A stretch of DNA of 31,698 nucleotides, taken from assembly GCA_019425015.1 (NCBI GenBank), contig JAHYYJ010000016.1, forward strand, positions 1 to 31,698, read 5' to 3'. A program made the position numbers and the translations under genes. Origin of the DNA: Collinsella sp. Lineage in GTDB: Bacteria > Actinomycetota > Coriobacteriia > Coriobacteriales > Coriobacteriaceae. The notes under the pieces were generated by a model. That model ran no database searches. It saw only the letters and a program-made list of their open reading frames with translations, and was not told where the DNA came from. Positions 15,784 through 23,965 of the stretch are shown here, piece by piece. Numbering within the stretch: position 1 is the first letter of the stretch; each line of letters opens with the position of its first letter.

Positions 15784-16983
15784 CTAGATAAGGTTCTTGC
15801 CAGAGACCTTATCGAAGAGGTGGGTCGCGTTCTTCTCGAACTTGAACCAGATGGGGTCGCCCGCCTTGAGCGCGCCCTTGGCCTCGAGGTCGACGACGGG
15901 AATGATCAGGACAAACTGGCCGTCGGGAGCAGTCACGTGGACATGCTCGGTCGAGCCCATGAGCTCGGTCACCTCGACGGTGCCCTGGAGCGCACCCTCC
16001 TCGTCCTTGTCGGCAAGCAGAATCTGCTCGGGGCGCACGCCGGCCGTAATCTCCTTCACGTCGCCGCCGTCCCAGTTGAGGGCAAGCTGAGCGCAAGTCT
16101 CCGGGGCGAGCGCCACGTTCATATCCTCGGTCTTGACAGTAAAGCCGTTGCCCGAGCGCACCAGCTGGGCATCGAAGAAGTTCATCTGCGGCACGCCGAT
16201 GAAGCCGGCGACGAAGATGTTCGCGGGATGGTTGAAGACCTCCTGCGGCGTGGCGATCTGCTGGACGACGCCGTCCTTCATGACCACGATGCGGTCGCCG
16301 AGGGTCATAGCCTCGGTCTGGTCGTGGGTAACGTAGATGAAGGTGCCCTTGATCTCGTGACGCAGCTTAATGAGCTCGGCGCGCATCTGGTTACGAAGCT
16401 TGGCATCCAGGTTGGACAGCGGCTCGTCCATCAGGAAGACCTTGGGGTCACGCACGATGGCGCGGCCGATGGCGACGCGCTGGCGCTGGCCGCCAGAGAG
16501 CGCCTTGGGCTTACGGTCGAGGTACTCGGTAATACCCAGGATCTCGGCAGCGGAGCGAACCTTACGGTCGATCTCGTCCTTGGGGACCTTCTTGAGCTCA
16601 AGCGTAAACGCCATGTTCTCGTACACCGTCATATTGGGGTACAGAGCGTAGCTCTGGAACACCATGGCGATGTCGCGGTCCTTGGGCGCCACGTCGTTGA
16701 CGCGCTTGCCGTCGATGAGCACGTCGCCGGAGGTGATGTCCTCTAGGCCGGCGACCATGCGCATCGTCGTGGACTTACCGCAGCCAGAGGGGCCAACGAG
16801 GACGATGAACTCCTGGTCGTGAACGGTGAGGTTGAAGTCCTCTACAGCGAGCACACCGTCCTCGGTAACCTTGAGGTTGTGCTTCTTCTCCTCGGTCTTC
16901 TTCTTTTTGCCAAAGAAGCCCTTCTTTTTTGACTCGTTGTTGGGATACACCTTCTGAACATGTTTGAGAACGATCTCGGCCAT
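15784..16983 (-). CDS. msmK: ABC transporter ATPase, MsmK/UgpC/MalK family
   Basis: A 399-residue ATPase energising a carbohydrate importer from the cytoplasmic face. Walker A is GPSGCGKST (64-72), the Q-loop lies near FQSYALYPNM, the signature is LSGGQ (162-166) and Walker B is KVFLMDEP (181-188), with the switch histidine in YVTHDQTEAM. The C-terminal TOBE/OB region (about 240-399) is of the MalK type. Odd point: about 28 extra residues, very rich in Lys (SKKKGFFGKKKK), stand between the first strand and the usual start of the domain, pushing Walker A from about position 36-44 in MsmK to 64. AAAGGTAG precedes the ATG. It is the last gene of the importer operon; such ATPases can serve several importers. 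Confidence 0.95.
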   Translation of the reverse strand: MAEIVLKHVQKVYPNNESKKKGFFGKKKKTEEKKHNLKVTEDGVLAVEDFNLTVHDQEFIVLVGPSGCGKSTTMRMVAGLEDITSGDVLIDGKRVNDVAPKDRDIAMVFQSYALYPNMTVYENMAFTLELKKVPKDEIDRKVRSAAEILGITEYLDRKPKALSGGQRQRVAIGRAIVRDPKVFLMDEPLSNLDAKLRNQMRAELIKLRHEIKGTFIYVTHDQTEAMTLGDRIVVMKDGVVQQIATPQEVFNHPANIFVAGFIGVPQMNFFDAQLVRSGNGFTVKTEDMNVALAPETCAQLALNWDGGDVKEITAGVRPEQILLADKDEEGALQGTVEVTELMGSTEHVHVTAPDGQFVLIIPVVDLEAKGALKAGDPIWFKFEKNATHLFDKVSGKNLI

Positions 16984-17051
16984 GTCTCTACCTTTCGATA
17001 CGCGGCGCCGCGCTGAGGGGCGCCGCCAAAACTTGCAAAACAGTTACGGCA

Positions 17052-17891
17052 TCAGCCCTTGACGGCACCTGCCACCACACCGTCGATGATGTACTTCTGG
17101 CAGAAGATGTACATGATGACGATGGGGACAACGACCATCATGATGCAGGCCATCATGGGGCCGAGCTCGACGTGGCCATAGCCGCCGCGGAAGTACTGGA
17201 TCAAAATAGGAATGGTCTTGTACTTGGTGGAGTCGAGCGTAAGGTAGGGCAGCAGGTAGTCGTTCCAGACCCACATGGTCTCGAGGATGCCGACCGAAAG
17301 ATAGGTGGGCTTCATGATGGGGAGAACGATCTTAAAGAACACCTGGACCGGGTTGCAGCCGTCAATCATGGCCGCTTCCTCAATCTCGAGCGGGATGTTC
17401 TTGACGAAGCCGGCGAACATAAAGACCGCGAGGCCCGCGCCAAAACCGAGGTAGATGAAGCAGATGTTAAACGGCGTGTTAAAGCCGATGCGGTCCGCGA
17501 GGTTGGACAGCGTGAACATGAGCATCTGGAACGGTACGACCATCGAGAAGACGAACAGGTAATAGAAGAAGTTCGAGATCTTGCTGTTGACGCGCACCAC
17601 GTACCAAGCGCACATGGAGCAGCACACCAGAATCAGCACGACCGACGTGACCGTGATGATGAGCGAGTACATAAACGCCGAGGCAAAGCCCTGCTCGTTC
17701 AGAGCGTGCACGTAGTTTGCGAGGCCGTTGAACGTCTCGGGCGTGAGCAGATCGAACGCCGTGGTGGTGCTGATTGCGGTCGCTTTCTTAAAGGAATTGA
17801 GCGCAATCATGAACACGGGGTAGATCCATGCGAGCGACAGGATCGTAAAGAAGATCGAGAGCGCGCGGTTGATAGCCTTATCGCGTTTCAT
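17052..17891 (-). CDS. ABC sugar importer permease, MalG-like
   Basis: A 279-residue inner-membrane protein of the CUT1 carbohydrate importer family, with about six transmembrane segments (first ALSIFFTILSLAWIYPVFMI). The cytoplasmic EAA loop NIPLEIEEAAMIDGCN, followed by FFKIVLPIMKP, is the site that docks with the ATPase. Its ATG overlaps the upstream permease stop (TAATG, one shared base), so the two permeases are translationally coupled and produced in equal amounts. Family membership is clear. Substrate is most likely a maltodextrin or similar oligosaccharide, given malQ and glgP nearby, but other glucosides are possible. Confidence 0.94.
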   Translation of the reverse strand: MKRDKAINRALSIFFTILSLAWIYPVFMIALNSFKKATAISTTTAFDLLTPETFNGLANYVHALNEQGFASAFMYSLIITVTSVVLILVCCSMCAWYVVRVNSKISNFFYYLFVFSMVVPFQMLMFTLSNLADRIGFNTPFNICFIYLGFGAGLAVFMFAGFVKNIPLEIEEAAMIDGCNPVQVFFKIVLPIMKPTYLSVGILETMWVWNDYLLPYLTLDSTKYKTIPILIQYFRGGYGHVELGPMMACIMMVVVPIVIMYIFCQKYIIDGVVAGAVKG

Positions 17892-18745
17892 TACTGCTGC
17901 ACCTCCTTGGACCTCGTGGCCTTAAGCTGGATCATAGAAATAGCGACAACCAGGATGCAGAAGATAACTGCCTTGGCCTGACCGATGCCCTGCCATGCGA
18001 TGCCAGCACGCGAATAGAACGTGTTGTAGATGTTCAGGGCGAGCATCTCGGTGGAGTGCGCCGGGGCGCCACCGGTAAGGGCGAGGTTCTGGTCGAACAG
18101 CTTAAAGCCGTTGGTGATGGACAGGAACAGGCAGATGGTGATGGTCGGCATCAGGTTGGGGATCTTAACCTTCCAAAACGTCTGCCACGCCGTAGCGCCA
18201 TCGACCTTGGCGGCCTCAATGTAGTCAGACGGGATGGACTGCAGACCGGCGATGTAGATGATCATCATGTAGCCGACCTGTTGCCACAGGGTCAGGATGA
18301 TAAGGCCCCAGAAGCCAGCGGCGGAGTTGAGGGCGATAAGCTGGGCACCCACGTTGGAGAGCAGGCAGTTGATCAGAATCTGCCAAATGTAACCCAGTAC
18401 AATGCCGCCAATCAGGTTAGGCATAAAGAAAATCGTACGGAAGATGTTGGTGCCCTTGAGCGCCTTGCGAGTGAGCGCCTGCGCAATGGCCAGCGCGATC
18501 ACGTTGATGAGCACCGTCGACAGGAAGGCAAACGCCACGGTAAAGAAGAACGACGTGGAGAACTGCGGGTCGGTCAGTGCGCGCACGTAGTTCTCGATAC
18601 CGACAAAGTGCGCGTTATTGATGGTAATAAACTGGCAGAACGAGAGATAGAAACCCTGGATAAAGGGAATCACGAACCCGATCATAAACGCCAGGCACGT
18701 GGGCAGCATAAAGAGCGGCCACCAGCGTTTGAGTGCTTTGCCCAT
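17891..18745 (-). CDS. ABC sugar importer permease, MalF-like
   Basis: A 284-residue integral membrane permease of the CUT1 family with about six transmembrane helices (LFMLPTCLAFMIGFVIPFIQ is the first). It has the EAA loop SIPSDYIEAAKVDGATAWQT followed by FWKVKIPNLMP. It lacks the long periplasmic insert of enteric MalF, like MsmF-type proteins. It pairs with the MalG-like permease encoded immediately downstream to form the channel. An AAAGGACC-type purine stretch lies before the ATG at 18745. The gap to the binding-protein gene upstream contains a strong hairpin that could make the binding protein more abundant than the permeases. Confidence 0.94.
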   Translation of the reverse strand: MGKALKRWWPLFMLPTCLAFMIGFVIPFIQGFYLSFCQFITINNAHFVGIENYVRALTDPQFSTSFFFTVAFAFLSTVLINVIALAIAQALTRKALKGTNIFRTIFFMPNLIGGIVLGYIWQILINCLLSNVGAQLIALNSAAGFWGLIILTLWQQVGYMMIIYIAGLQSIPSDYIEAAKVDGATAWQTFWKVKIPNLMPTITICLFLSITNGFKLFDQNLALTGGAPAHSTEMLALNIYNTFYSRAGIAWQGIGQAKAVIFCILVVAISMIQLKATRSKEVQQ

Positions 18746-18765
18746 AGAAGGGTCCTTTCAATATG

Positions 18766-18801
18766 CAGGGGGCGGGCAAACCTACGTCTGCCCGCCCCCT
18801 G
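18766..18801 (-). other. Intercistronic 13-bp hairpin between binding protein and permease
   Basis: CAGGGGGCGGGCA (18766-18778) and TGCCCGCCCCCTG (18789-18801) are perfectly complementary, loop 10 nt, placed 31 nt after the binding-protein stop. No T-run follows on the minus strand. Position and strength fit an mRNA-protecting or partially terminating element, as in the malE-malF gap of enterics. Confidence 0.7.
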
Positions 18802-18832
18802 TCGCTAATCAGATAGCTTGGGCAGCAACTGC

Positions 18833-20149
18833 TTACTCGGAAGCAGCCTTCTCGGTCTTCCAGCCATCGACGAAGGCGTTCTTGACGCCGTCCCACTTGG
18901 TGTTGTCGGCAGCATAAGCGATGAGAGCCTGCTTGAGGTTCTTCTTCCACTCCTCAGAGGGGATGTAAACGAAGTCCCAAGCAACGGTCTTCTTGCCGTC
19001 CTTGGCCATAGCAACGGCCTGCTGCGAGAAGACGTTGGTGGTCTCCTTAGCGCTCTTGAACGGGGCGGTCAGACCCATCTTGTCAGCGATGATGCTGGTG
19101 GCGGTGTCAGAAGTGACGCACCAATACATGAAGTCCTCGGTGGCCTTCTGGGCATCCTCGGAAGCCTGGGAGCTGACGCACCAGTAGTTCTCGCCGCCGG
19201 AGCACAGGCCCTGGTTCTCCTCGCCGTCGACGCCGATGTAGATCGGCAGCATGCCGAGCTGGTCGTCGGTCATACCGGCCTTGGTGAGGTCGGCGTAGGC
19301 CCAAGAGCCGTTCTGGTAGAAAACGGCCTTACCGGTTGCGAACTCGTTGGTGGCGTCGTCACCGGTCTTGGAGGCAAGCTGCGAAGGATCGCAGGTGGAG
19401 TCGGTGATATACAGGTCGAAGATCTGCTTAAAGTTGTCGAGATACTCGCCCTTGATCTCGTCGTCCTCCTGGTTGTGCTCCTTCTCGAACTCGTAGTAGA
19501 GCGGGAGGTTGGCGAGGTGGGTGGTGTAGCGCCAGCTGGAGGAGTCATCCATGCCGGCGGAAGTGAAGGCACCGTCAACGCCGAGCTCGTCCTTGCGGGC
19601 CTGGATGTCATCGGCGCAAGCCTTCAGCTTGTCGAAGGAGTTGATGTCCTCGGCCTTGTAGCCGGCCTTCTCGAGGAGCTCCTTGTTGTAGATGATGCCG
19701 TAGCTCTCCTGAACCCAGTCGATACCCAGATCCTTGCCGTCGGACTGCAGCGCCAGGGAGTCGTCGATGAGCTCGCCGCGGAGCTTGGTGTCGGAAAGAT
19801 CGGCGCAGTAGTCCTTCCAGTTCTTAAGGCCGGTGGGGCCGTTGACCTGGAACAGCGTCGGAGCGGAGCTCTTGGACATCTCGGACTTGAGCTTCTCCTC
19901 GTAGGTGTTGGAGGCGGCGGTCACGATCTTGACCTCGACGCCCTTCTCCTTCTTGTACGCCTTGGCGATCTCCTTCCACTCCTTGTCGACCTCGGGCTTG
20001 AACTGGAGGAAGTAGACCTCGGCAGCGTCACCAGAAGCAGAGGAGCCAGAGCCGGCAGAATCACCGCAGCCCACGAGGCCCAGACCAAGAACCGCAGCCG
20101 CGGAACCAGCAAAGCCCAGGAACTGCCTTCTGCTCATTTCGTTCTTCAT
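18833..20149 (-). CDS. Extracellular solute-binding lipoprotein of a sugar ABC importer
   Basis: A 438-residue family-1 binding protein that captures the sugar outside the membrane and delivers it to the permeases. The N-terminus MKNEMSRRQFLGFAGSAAAV has a twin-arginine motif (R7R8), and LVGC (25-28) is a lipobox with Cys28 as the lipidated residue, so export by Tat followed by lipid anchoring is likely. A Ser/Gly linker and then a MalE-like fold follow (YFLQFKPEVDKEWKEIAKAY, SYGIIYNKELLEKAGY, GKAVFYQNGSWAYADL). The ATG at 20149 with AAAGGGTGG upstream is preferred over a GTG six codons earlier. First gene of the importer operon; operator-like motifs lie upstream. Confidence 0.93.
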   Translation of the reverse strand: MKNEMSRRQFLGFAGSAAAVLGLGLVGCGDSAGSGSSASGDAAEVYFLQFKPEVDKEWKEIAKAYKKEKGVEVKIVTAASNTYEEKLKSEMSKSSAPTLFQVNGPTGLKNWKDYCADLSDTKLRGELIDDSLALQSDGKDLGIDWVQESYGIIYNKELLEKAGYKAEDINSFDKLKACADDIQARKDELGVDGAFTSAGMDDSSSWRYTTHLANLPLYYEFEKEHNQEDDEIKGEYLDNFKQIFDLYITDSTCDPSQLASKTGDDATNEFATGKAVFYQNGSWAYADLTKAGMTDDQLGMLPIYIGVDGEENQGLCSGGENYWCVSSQASEDAQKATEDFMYWCVTSDTATSIIADKMGLTAPFKSAKETTNVFSQQAVAMAKDGKKTVAWDFVYIPSEEWKKNLKQALIAYAADNTKWDGVKNAFVDGWKTEKAASE

Positions 20150-20257
20150 TACAATCCACCCTTTCACACCGTGGCGGCACCCTTTGCCGCCGCCTTCGGA
20201 GATTGGCTCGGGGACTTTGCCCCTTTTGCTGACTTGTACAATACGCTATTTGGCTAG

Positions 20258-20269
20258 TTGTTTGAACAA
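20258..20269. promoter_or_regulatory. Operator-like palindrome upstream of the importer operon
   Basis: TTGTT-TG-AACAA has perfect 5-bp arms. On the minus strand it overlaps TTCAAA, which lies 17 nt from TATTGT, a plausible -10 for the binding-protein gene. The motif matches the palindromes upstream of malQ and of the PTS fusion gene. Confidence 0.5.
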
Positions 20270-20332
20270 GTATTACTAGAGCGGTAGAAAAACTTCGGTG
20301 AACGGTAATTTCGACTTGATACTTGACAAGTT

Positions 20333-20344
20333 TTGTATAAACAA
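20333..20344. promoter_or_regulatory. Second operator-like site, TreR-like
   Basis: TTGTATAAACAA differs at one base from TTGTATATACAA, the operator known for Bacillus TreR. It lies 64 bp beyond the first site, between the importer promoter and the terminator of the GntR gene. ACTTGACAAGT (20321-20331) is another small palindrome beside it. Confidence 0.4.
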
Positions 20345-20365
20345 TTATTTGTTATCGAATGCAGA

Positions 20366-20414
20366 GAAAACGCCCGATCAAGCCGATGCATCGTCGGTTT
20401 GACCGGGCGTTTTC
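20366..20414 (-). terminator. Terminator of the GntR/TreR-like gene (probably bidirectional)
   Basis: GAAAACGCCCGATCAAGCCGA pairs with its downstream complement (ending CGGGCGTTTTC at 20414) over about 20 bp with two mismatches. On the minus strand the stem is followed by CTCTGC after TTTT. It lies 41 nt after the regulator stop codon. Confidence 0.75.
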
Positions 20415-20455
20415 GCTTTGAGGGCATGAGTCTCGTCAGGCTGCGAGCTAGCCGG

Positions 20456-21175
20456 CTATCGCTTGGAATTGACGCGGTAATGGAAGATCTCGGGGTGTGT
20501 GCGGGCATGCGTGACCTCGAACAAGATGCCGTCCGAGGTGTACGACTGGCTCTCCATAACGGCGACGCAGTTGTACTTGCCAAGGTCCAGATAGCTGCAG
20601 TCCTCATCGTTGGCGAGCTCGACACTCACCGTACGGCGGCTCGCCATCACTTTGATGCCGCGCTTGTGCTCCAGATAGCCGTAGATAGAATCCGCCGCGA
20701 TCTCGGGGGTCAGGCCCTTGGCGATCGACGCCAAAAAGTAGCCGTGGTCCACTTGGCGCGCGCTGCCGTTGAGGCTTCGGACACGCACGACGCGAATCAG
20801 CTCCTCGCCCACCTTAAAGCCCAGGCGACGAGAGAGTTGCTCAGTGCAAATCAAATGTTCAAAAGACTTGACCTCGGTCGATGCGACGGCATTGTTGCGT
20901 TTTGCGAACTCGCCAAACGACTCAACCTCTTCGAGTGCGCCCAGCATATCGGTTTCGCCCTTAAGCCAAATAACGCGCACGCCCTTGCCGTGTATAGGCT
21001 GCACAAACATCTGGTCGGCCAGCATGCTCAAGGCGCGTCGAACGGTATTGCGCGTGCAGCCAAACTCCGCGGTCAGCTCGGCTTCGGTTGGCAGCATCTC
21101 CTGAAACGCATAGGTCCCGTTGATGATGCGCGAACGGATCTCGCGGTAGATTCCTTCGTAAATCGCTTTTGGCAT
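20456..21175 (-). CDS. GntR-family regulator with UTRA domain, TreR/MalR-like
   Basis: A 239-residue repressor-type protein. The winged helix is at about residues 3-70 (IYEGIYREIRSRIINGTY, TEAELTAEFGCTRNTVRRAL, then the wing VQPIHGKGVRVIW); the UTRA ligand domain is at about 90-235 and ends EIFHYRVNSKR. Its arrangement resembles TreR, which senses trehalose-6-phosphate. It is divergent from the PTS-phosphatase fusion gene, and the 224-bp gap holds two TTGTTTAAAC motifs, one near each gene, so autoregulation and control of the PTS are likely. The same motif near malQ and the importer suggests a wider regulon. GAGGTGAAATC precedes the ATG. Effector is inferred to be a PTS-made disaccharide phosphate. 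Confidence 0.9.
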   Translation of the reverse strand: MPKAIYEGIYREIRSRIINGTYAFQEMLPTEAELTAEFGCTRNTVRRALSMLADQMFVQPIHGKGVRVIWLKGETDMLGALEEVESFGEFAKRNNAVASTEVKSFEHLICTEQLSRRLGFKVGEELIRVVRVRSLNGSARQVDHGYFLASIAKGLTPEIAADSIYGYLEHKRGIKVMASRRTVSVELANDEDCSYLDLGKYNCVAVMESQSYTSDGILFEVTHARTHPEIFHYRVNSKR

Positions 21176-21227
21176 GATTTCACCTCTAATGAATATGTAT
21201 GGCTAGGCACGATAGCATTTCTTAAAG

Positions 21228-21239
21228 TTGTTTAAACCG
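21228..21239. promoter_or_regulatory. Operator-like motif near the GntR/TreR-like gene
   Basis: TTGTTTAAACCG lies 53 bp before the regulator start in the divergent gap. It contains the GTTTAAAC core seen at the malQ promoter. Confidence 0.45.
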
Positions 21240-21349
21240 ATTATCGGTAAAGCACGGATTATTTACCGTCGACGGTTCCCCCGAAACCCAAATCGGACCG
21301 AATCAAAACCGTCAATGCGGCAAGCAGCCAGTCCTCTACAATGAGTTCA

Positions 21350-21361
21350 TTGTTTAAACGT
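21350..21361. promoter_or_regulatory. Operator-like motif near the PTS-phosphatase gene
   Basis: TTGTTTAAACGT lies 39 bp before the fusion gene start, so it would overlap the transcription start or the core promoter. Same GTTTAAAC core as the malQ site. Confidence 0.5.
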
Positions 21362-21399
21362 TCTTGCTCGCACAGCATGTTGCATCCGAAAGGCATATT

Positions 21400-23850
21400 A
21401 TGCTGCAGATAATCCAACGTTTTGGCGGAGCCATGTTCGCGCCCGCCATGCTGTTTTCTATATCAGGCCTCATGGTCGGCATCTCCGCCCTCGCAACGAC
21501 CGTGGATATCGTCGGCGACCTCGCCGTATACGGAACCCCCTGGTACGTTTTCTGGACTATCATTCAGCGCGGCTCGTGGACGGTCTTTAAGCGCCTTCCA
21601 CTCCTTTTTGCCGTAGCGCTGCCCATCGGCCTTGCCCAAAAGCAACCGGCACGCTGCTGCCTCGAGGCGCTCGTAGCCTATTTTGCCTACTGTTTCTTTT
21701 TGAGCGAGATCATTAAGCTGAGCGGCGACAACCTTGGACTTAAGTACCCGTCGTCTTTAACCCCCGCCAGCGGCATCACCGTCATCGACGGCATCAAGAC
21801 GCTCGACACCGGCATTATCGGCCCGCTGGCGGTGTCGGCAACCGTCGTTGCCATCCATGACCGCTTCTACGATGCCAAGGTTCCCGATTGGCTCGGCACG
21901 TTCTCGGGTTCCTCGCTCGTCTACCTCATCAGCTTTTTTGCCGTGTTTGCCCTTGCCGCCATCTCGGCCGCCATCGTGCCCTTCGCATACGCTGTGACCG
22001 AAACGCTGCGCCACGCACTTGCGGGCGTCGGCCCCTTCGGCGTGGGCATCTTTGTGTTTTTGGAGCGAGCGCTCGAGCCCATGGGGCTACACCATCTGCT
22101 CTATATGCCCATCTATTACGACAATCTGGTCATTCACGACGGTATTTACGCCACGTGGACCAACCTGCTCCCCATTCTCTCCCATAGCACGCGCCCTTTA
22201 AATGAACTTGCGCCCTGGGCAGGTTTTACCGCCACCGGCTGGGGCAAGCTCTTTGGCCTTCCCGCCATCGCGGCAGCATTCTATTTCACCGCCAAACCCG
22301 AACGCCGCGCCGGCCTTAAGGTCATCCTTTTGCCCGCCATCGTCGCCTCGGTGGTCTGCGGCGTCACCGAGCCGCTCGAGTTTCTCTTTATGTTCACCTA
22401 TCCCGGACTCTTTTTGCTCTACGCCGTCCTGTCCTCCTGCCTTGCCATGACCATGAACTTCTTTGGCATCGTCGGCATCTTCTCGGGCGGTCTCATGGAA
22501 ATGACGGCCTTCAACTTCATCCCACTCATGCGAATGCATGCCGGCTCCTACCTTTTGGCGCTCGGTATCGGTCTTGCCTTTAGCCTCATCTTTTTTGTTA
22601 GTTTTCGAGCACTCATCTTGGTCTATGACCTTAAGACGCCGGGCCGCGAGGATCATGTCTCCAATCGCGCGGCAATCGATCGTTTAACGGGAAGCGGCTT
22701 TGCCAAAGAGCAATCTCCCAATGGCGAGGTCAGTATTCAATCCGATCAAGATCACGTCCTCGCTGAGCGGGTAATTCAGCTTTTAGGTGGCGTTGGCAAT
22801 ATCGTGGGCGCAACCAACTGCGCCACGCGCCTGCGCGTCGAGGTCGCAGACCCTTCCATCGTTGCAGATAATGCGTCGTTTGTCGCGGTGGGCGCCAAGG
22901 GCCTCATCATTACGGGCAAGACCGCCCAGGTGATTATTGGCATCTCCGTTCCCCGCGTTAAAGAGCATTTTGACCAGATCATGGGCCTCGAGCCGGGATT
23001 TGTGTCCACCACCTCGGCCTCCCCTGCCGCCAGCGCAGCCCATAAGCGCGGCGATATCTGCTTCTTCGATATCGACGGAACACTCGCCTGGCAAGACCCT
23101 CGAGTGGCACAAGAGCTTCCCGAGAGCGAGCGAGACCTCTCCCCCTACCCCAATGAAGCGGTCTCGCAAGCCATCCGTGATTTTGTCGCCAAGGGCAATA
23201 TGGCGTTTATCTGCACAGGGCGCACGCTGAGCTGCATCCATCCAAAGCTGCTCGAGCTGCCCTGGACCGGCATCGTCTGCCTCGCGGGTGGCTATGTCGA
23301 ACTTGAGGGACACGTGATTCGCGATTTGGCGATGACGCCCGGCATGCTGCAGCGCCTTGCTCCCATTCTTGAGCAATCGGACGAAGTGATTCGTTTTGAG
23401 GGACTCAATGGCGTCGTTCGCATGAGTGCCGATGCGCCCGACGCCCCCGGATACGCCCGCACCGTGGGCGATGCAATTACGCAGCTGCAACATTACAGCG
23501 CCTACAAGATCTTAATGTCCACGTCGCTTGCCAACCGCATCGCTCAGGATCAAGCGTTTGAGCCGCTGCTCTGCTTTAACGAGCTCGAGCTCGAAGTGAC
23601 CGAGATTTCGCCTCGCGAATGCACCAAGCGCGAGGGTATCCAGTCCGTACTCGACGCCCTCGATCCCCACCACGGAACCGTATACGGCATCGGCGACGCC
23701 AGCAATGACGTCTCGCTGATGAACGCCGTCGACGTTGGCATCGCCATGGGCAACGCACCGGACTTCCTCAAGGAAAAGGCCGACTATGTCACCGACAGCA
23801 TCGACCACGACGGCGTCGTCACCGCGCTCGAACACTTTGGGCTTATCTAG
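21400..23850 (+). CDS. Alpha-glucoside PTS EIIC-EIIB fused to a Cof-type HAD phosphatase
   Basis: An 816-residue three-part protein. Residues 1 to about 430 are an EIIC of the GlvC/MalP alpha-glucoside family (IQRFGGAMFAPAMLFSISGL, RGSWTVFKRLPLLFAVALPI, SGITVIDGIKTLDTGIIGPL, FLERALEPMGLHHLLYMPIY, GVTEPLEFLFMFTYPGLFLL). A typical LKTPGRED linker follows, then EIIB (about 455-530) with the phospho-cysteine Cys474 in TNCATRLRV. From about 550 the protein continues as a HAD-IIB phosphatase: Asp557/Asp559 (FFDIDGTL), CTGRT, Lys743 (CTKREGI) and GDASND with Asp766 and Asp770. All catalytic residues are intact. No EIIA is present, so a separate EIIA must supply phosphate. A 6-phospho-alpha-glucosidase, the usual partner, is not in the window. 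The start follows GAAAGG; a TTG 12 codons upstream is less likely. Confidence 0.93.
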   Translation: MLQIIQRFGGAMFAPAMLFSISGLMVGISALATTVDIVGDLAVYGTPWYVFWTIIQRGSWTVFKRLPLLFAVALPIGLAQKQPARCCLEALVAYFAYCFFLSEIIKLSGDNLGLKYPSSLTPASGITVIDGIKTLDTGIIGPLAVSATVVAIHDRFYDAKVPDWLGTFSGSSLVYLISFFAVFALAAISAAIVPFAYAVTETLRHALAGVGPFGVGIFVFLERALEPMGLHHLLYMPIYYDNLVIHDGIYATWTNLLPILSHSTRPLNELAPWAGFTATGWGKLFGLPAIAAAFYFTAKPERRAGLKVILLPAIVASVVCGVTEPLEFLFMFTYPGLFLLYAVLSSCLAMTMNFFGIVGIFSGGLMEMTAFNFIPLMRMHAGSYLLALGIGLAFSLIFFVSFRALILVYDLKTPGREDHVSNRAAIDRLTGSGFAKEQSPNGEVSIQSDQDHVLAERVIQLLGGVGNIVGATNCATRLRVEVADPSIVADNASFVAVGAKGLIITGKTAQVIIGISVPRVKEHFDQIMGLEPGFVSTTSASPAASAAHKRGDICFFDIDGTLAWQDPRVAQELPESERDLSPYPNEAVSQAIRDFVAKGNMAFICTGRTLSCIHPKLLELPWTGIVCLAGGYVELEGHVIRDLAMTPGMLQRLAPILEQSDEVIRFEGLNGVVRMSADAPDAPGYARTVGDAITQLQHYSAYKILMSTSLANRIAQDQAFEPLLCFNELELEVTEISPRECTKREGIQSVLDALDPHHGTVYGIGDASNDVSLMNAVDVGIAMGNAPDFLKEKADYVTDSIDHDGVVTALEHFGLI

Positions 23851-23965
23851 CCAAGCCCCTACCGCACTTGCGGCCGCATGGACCAATCGTCTTCAACCGC
23901 CGCGCTCGACGCCCTAATGTGGCAATATGTTGTCTGCATAATGCAACGATGCAACCTATCAAAGA

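Noticed and set aside
21400..23850. Two separate genes (PTS and phosphatase) joined by a sequencing error
   Set aside because: The frame is continuous, a flexible Ala/Ser-rich linker joins the domains, and no stop, start codon context or ribosome site appears between them.
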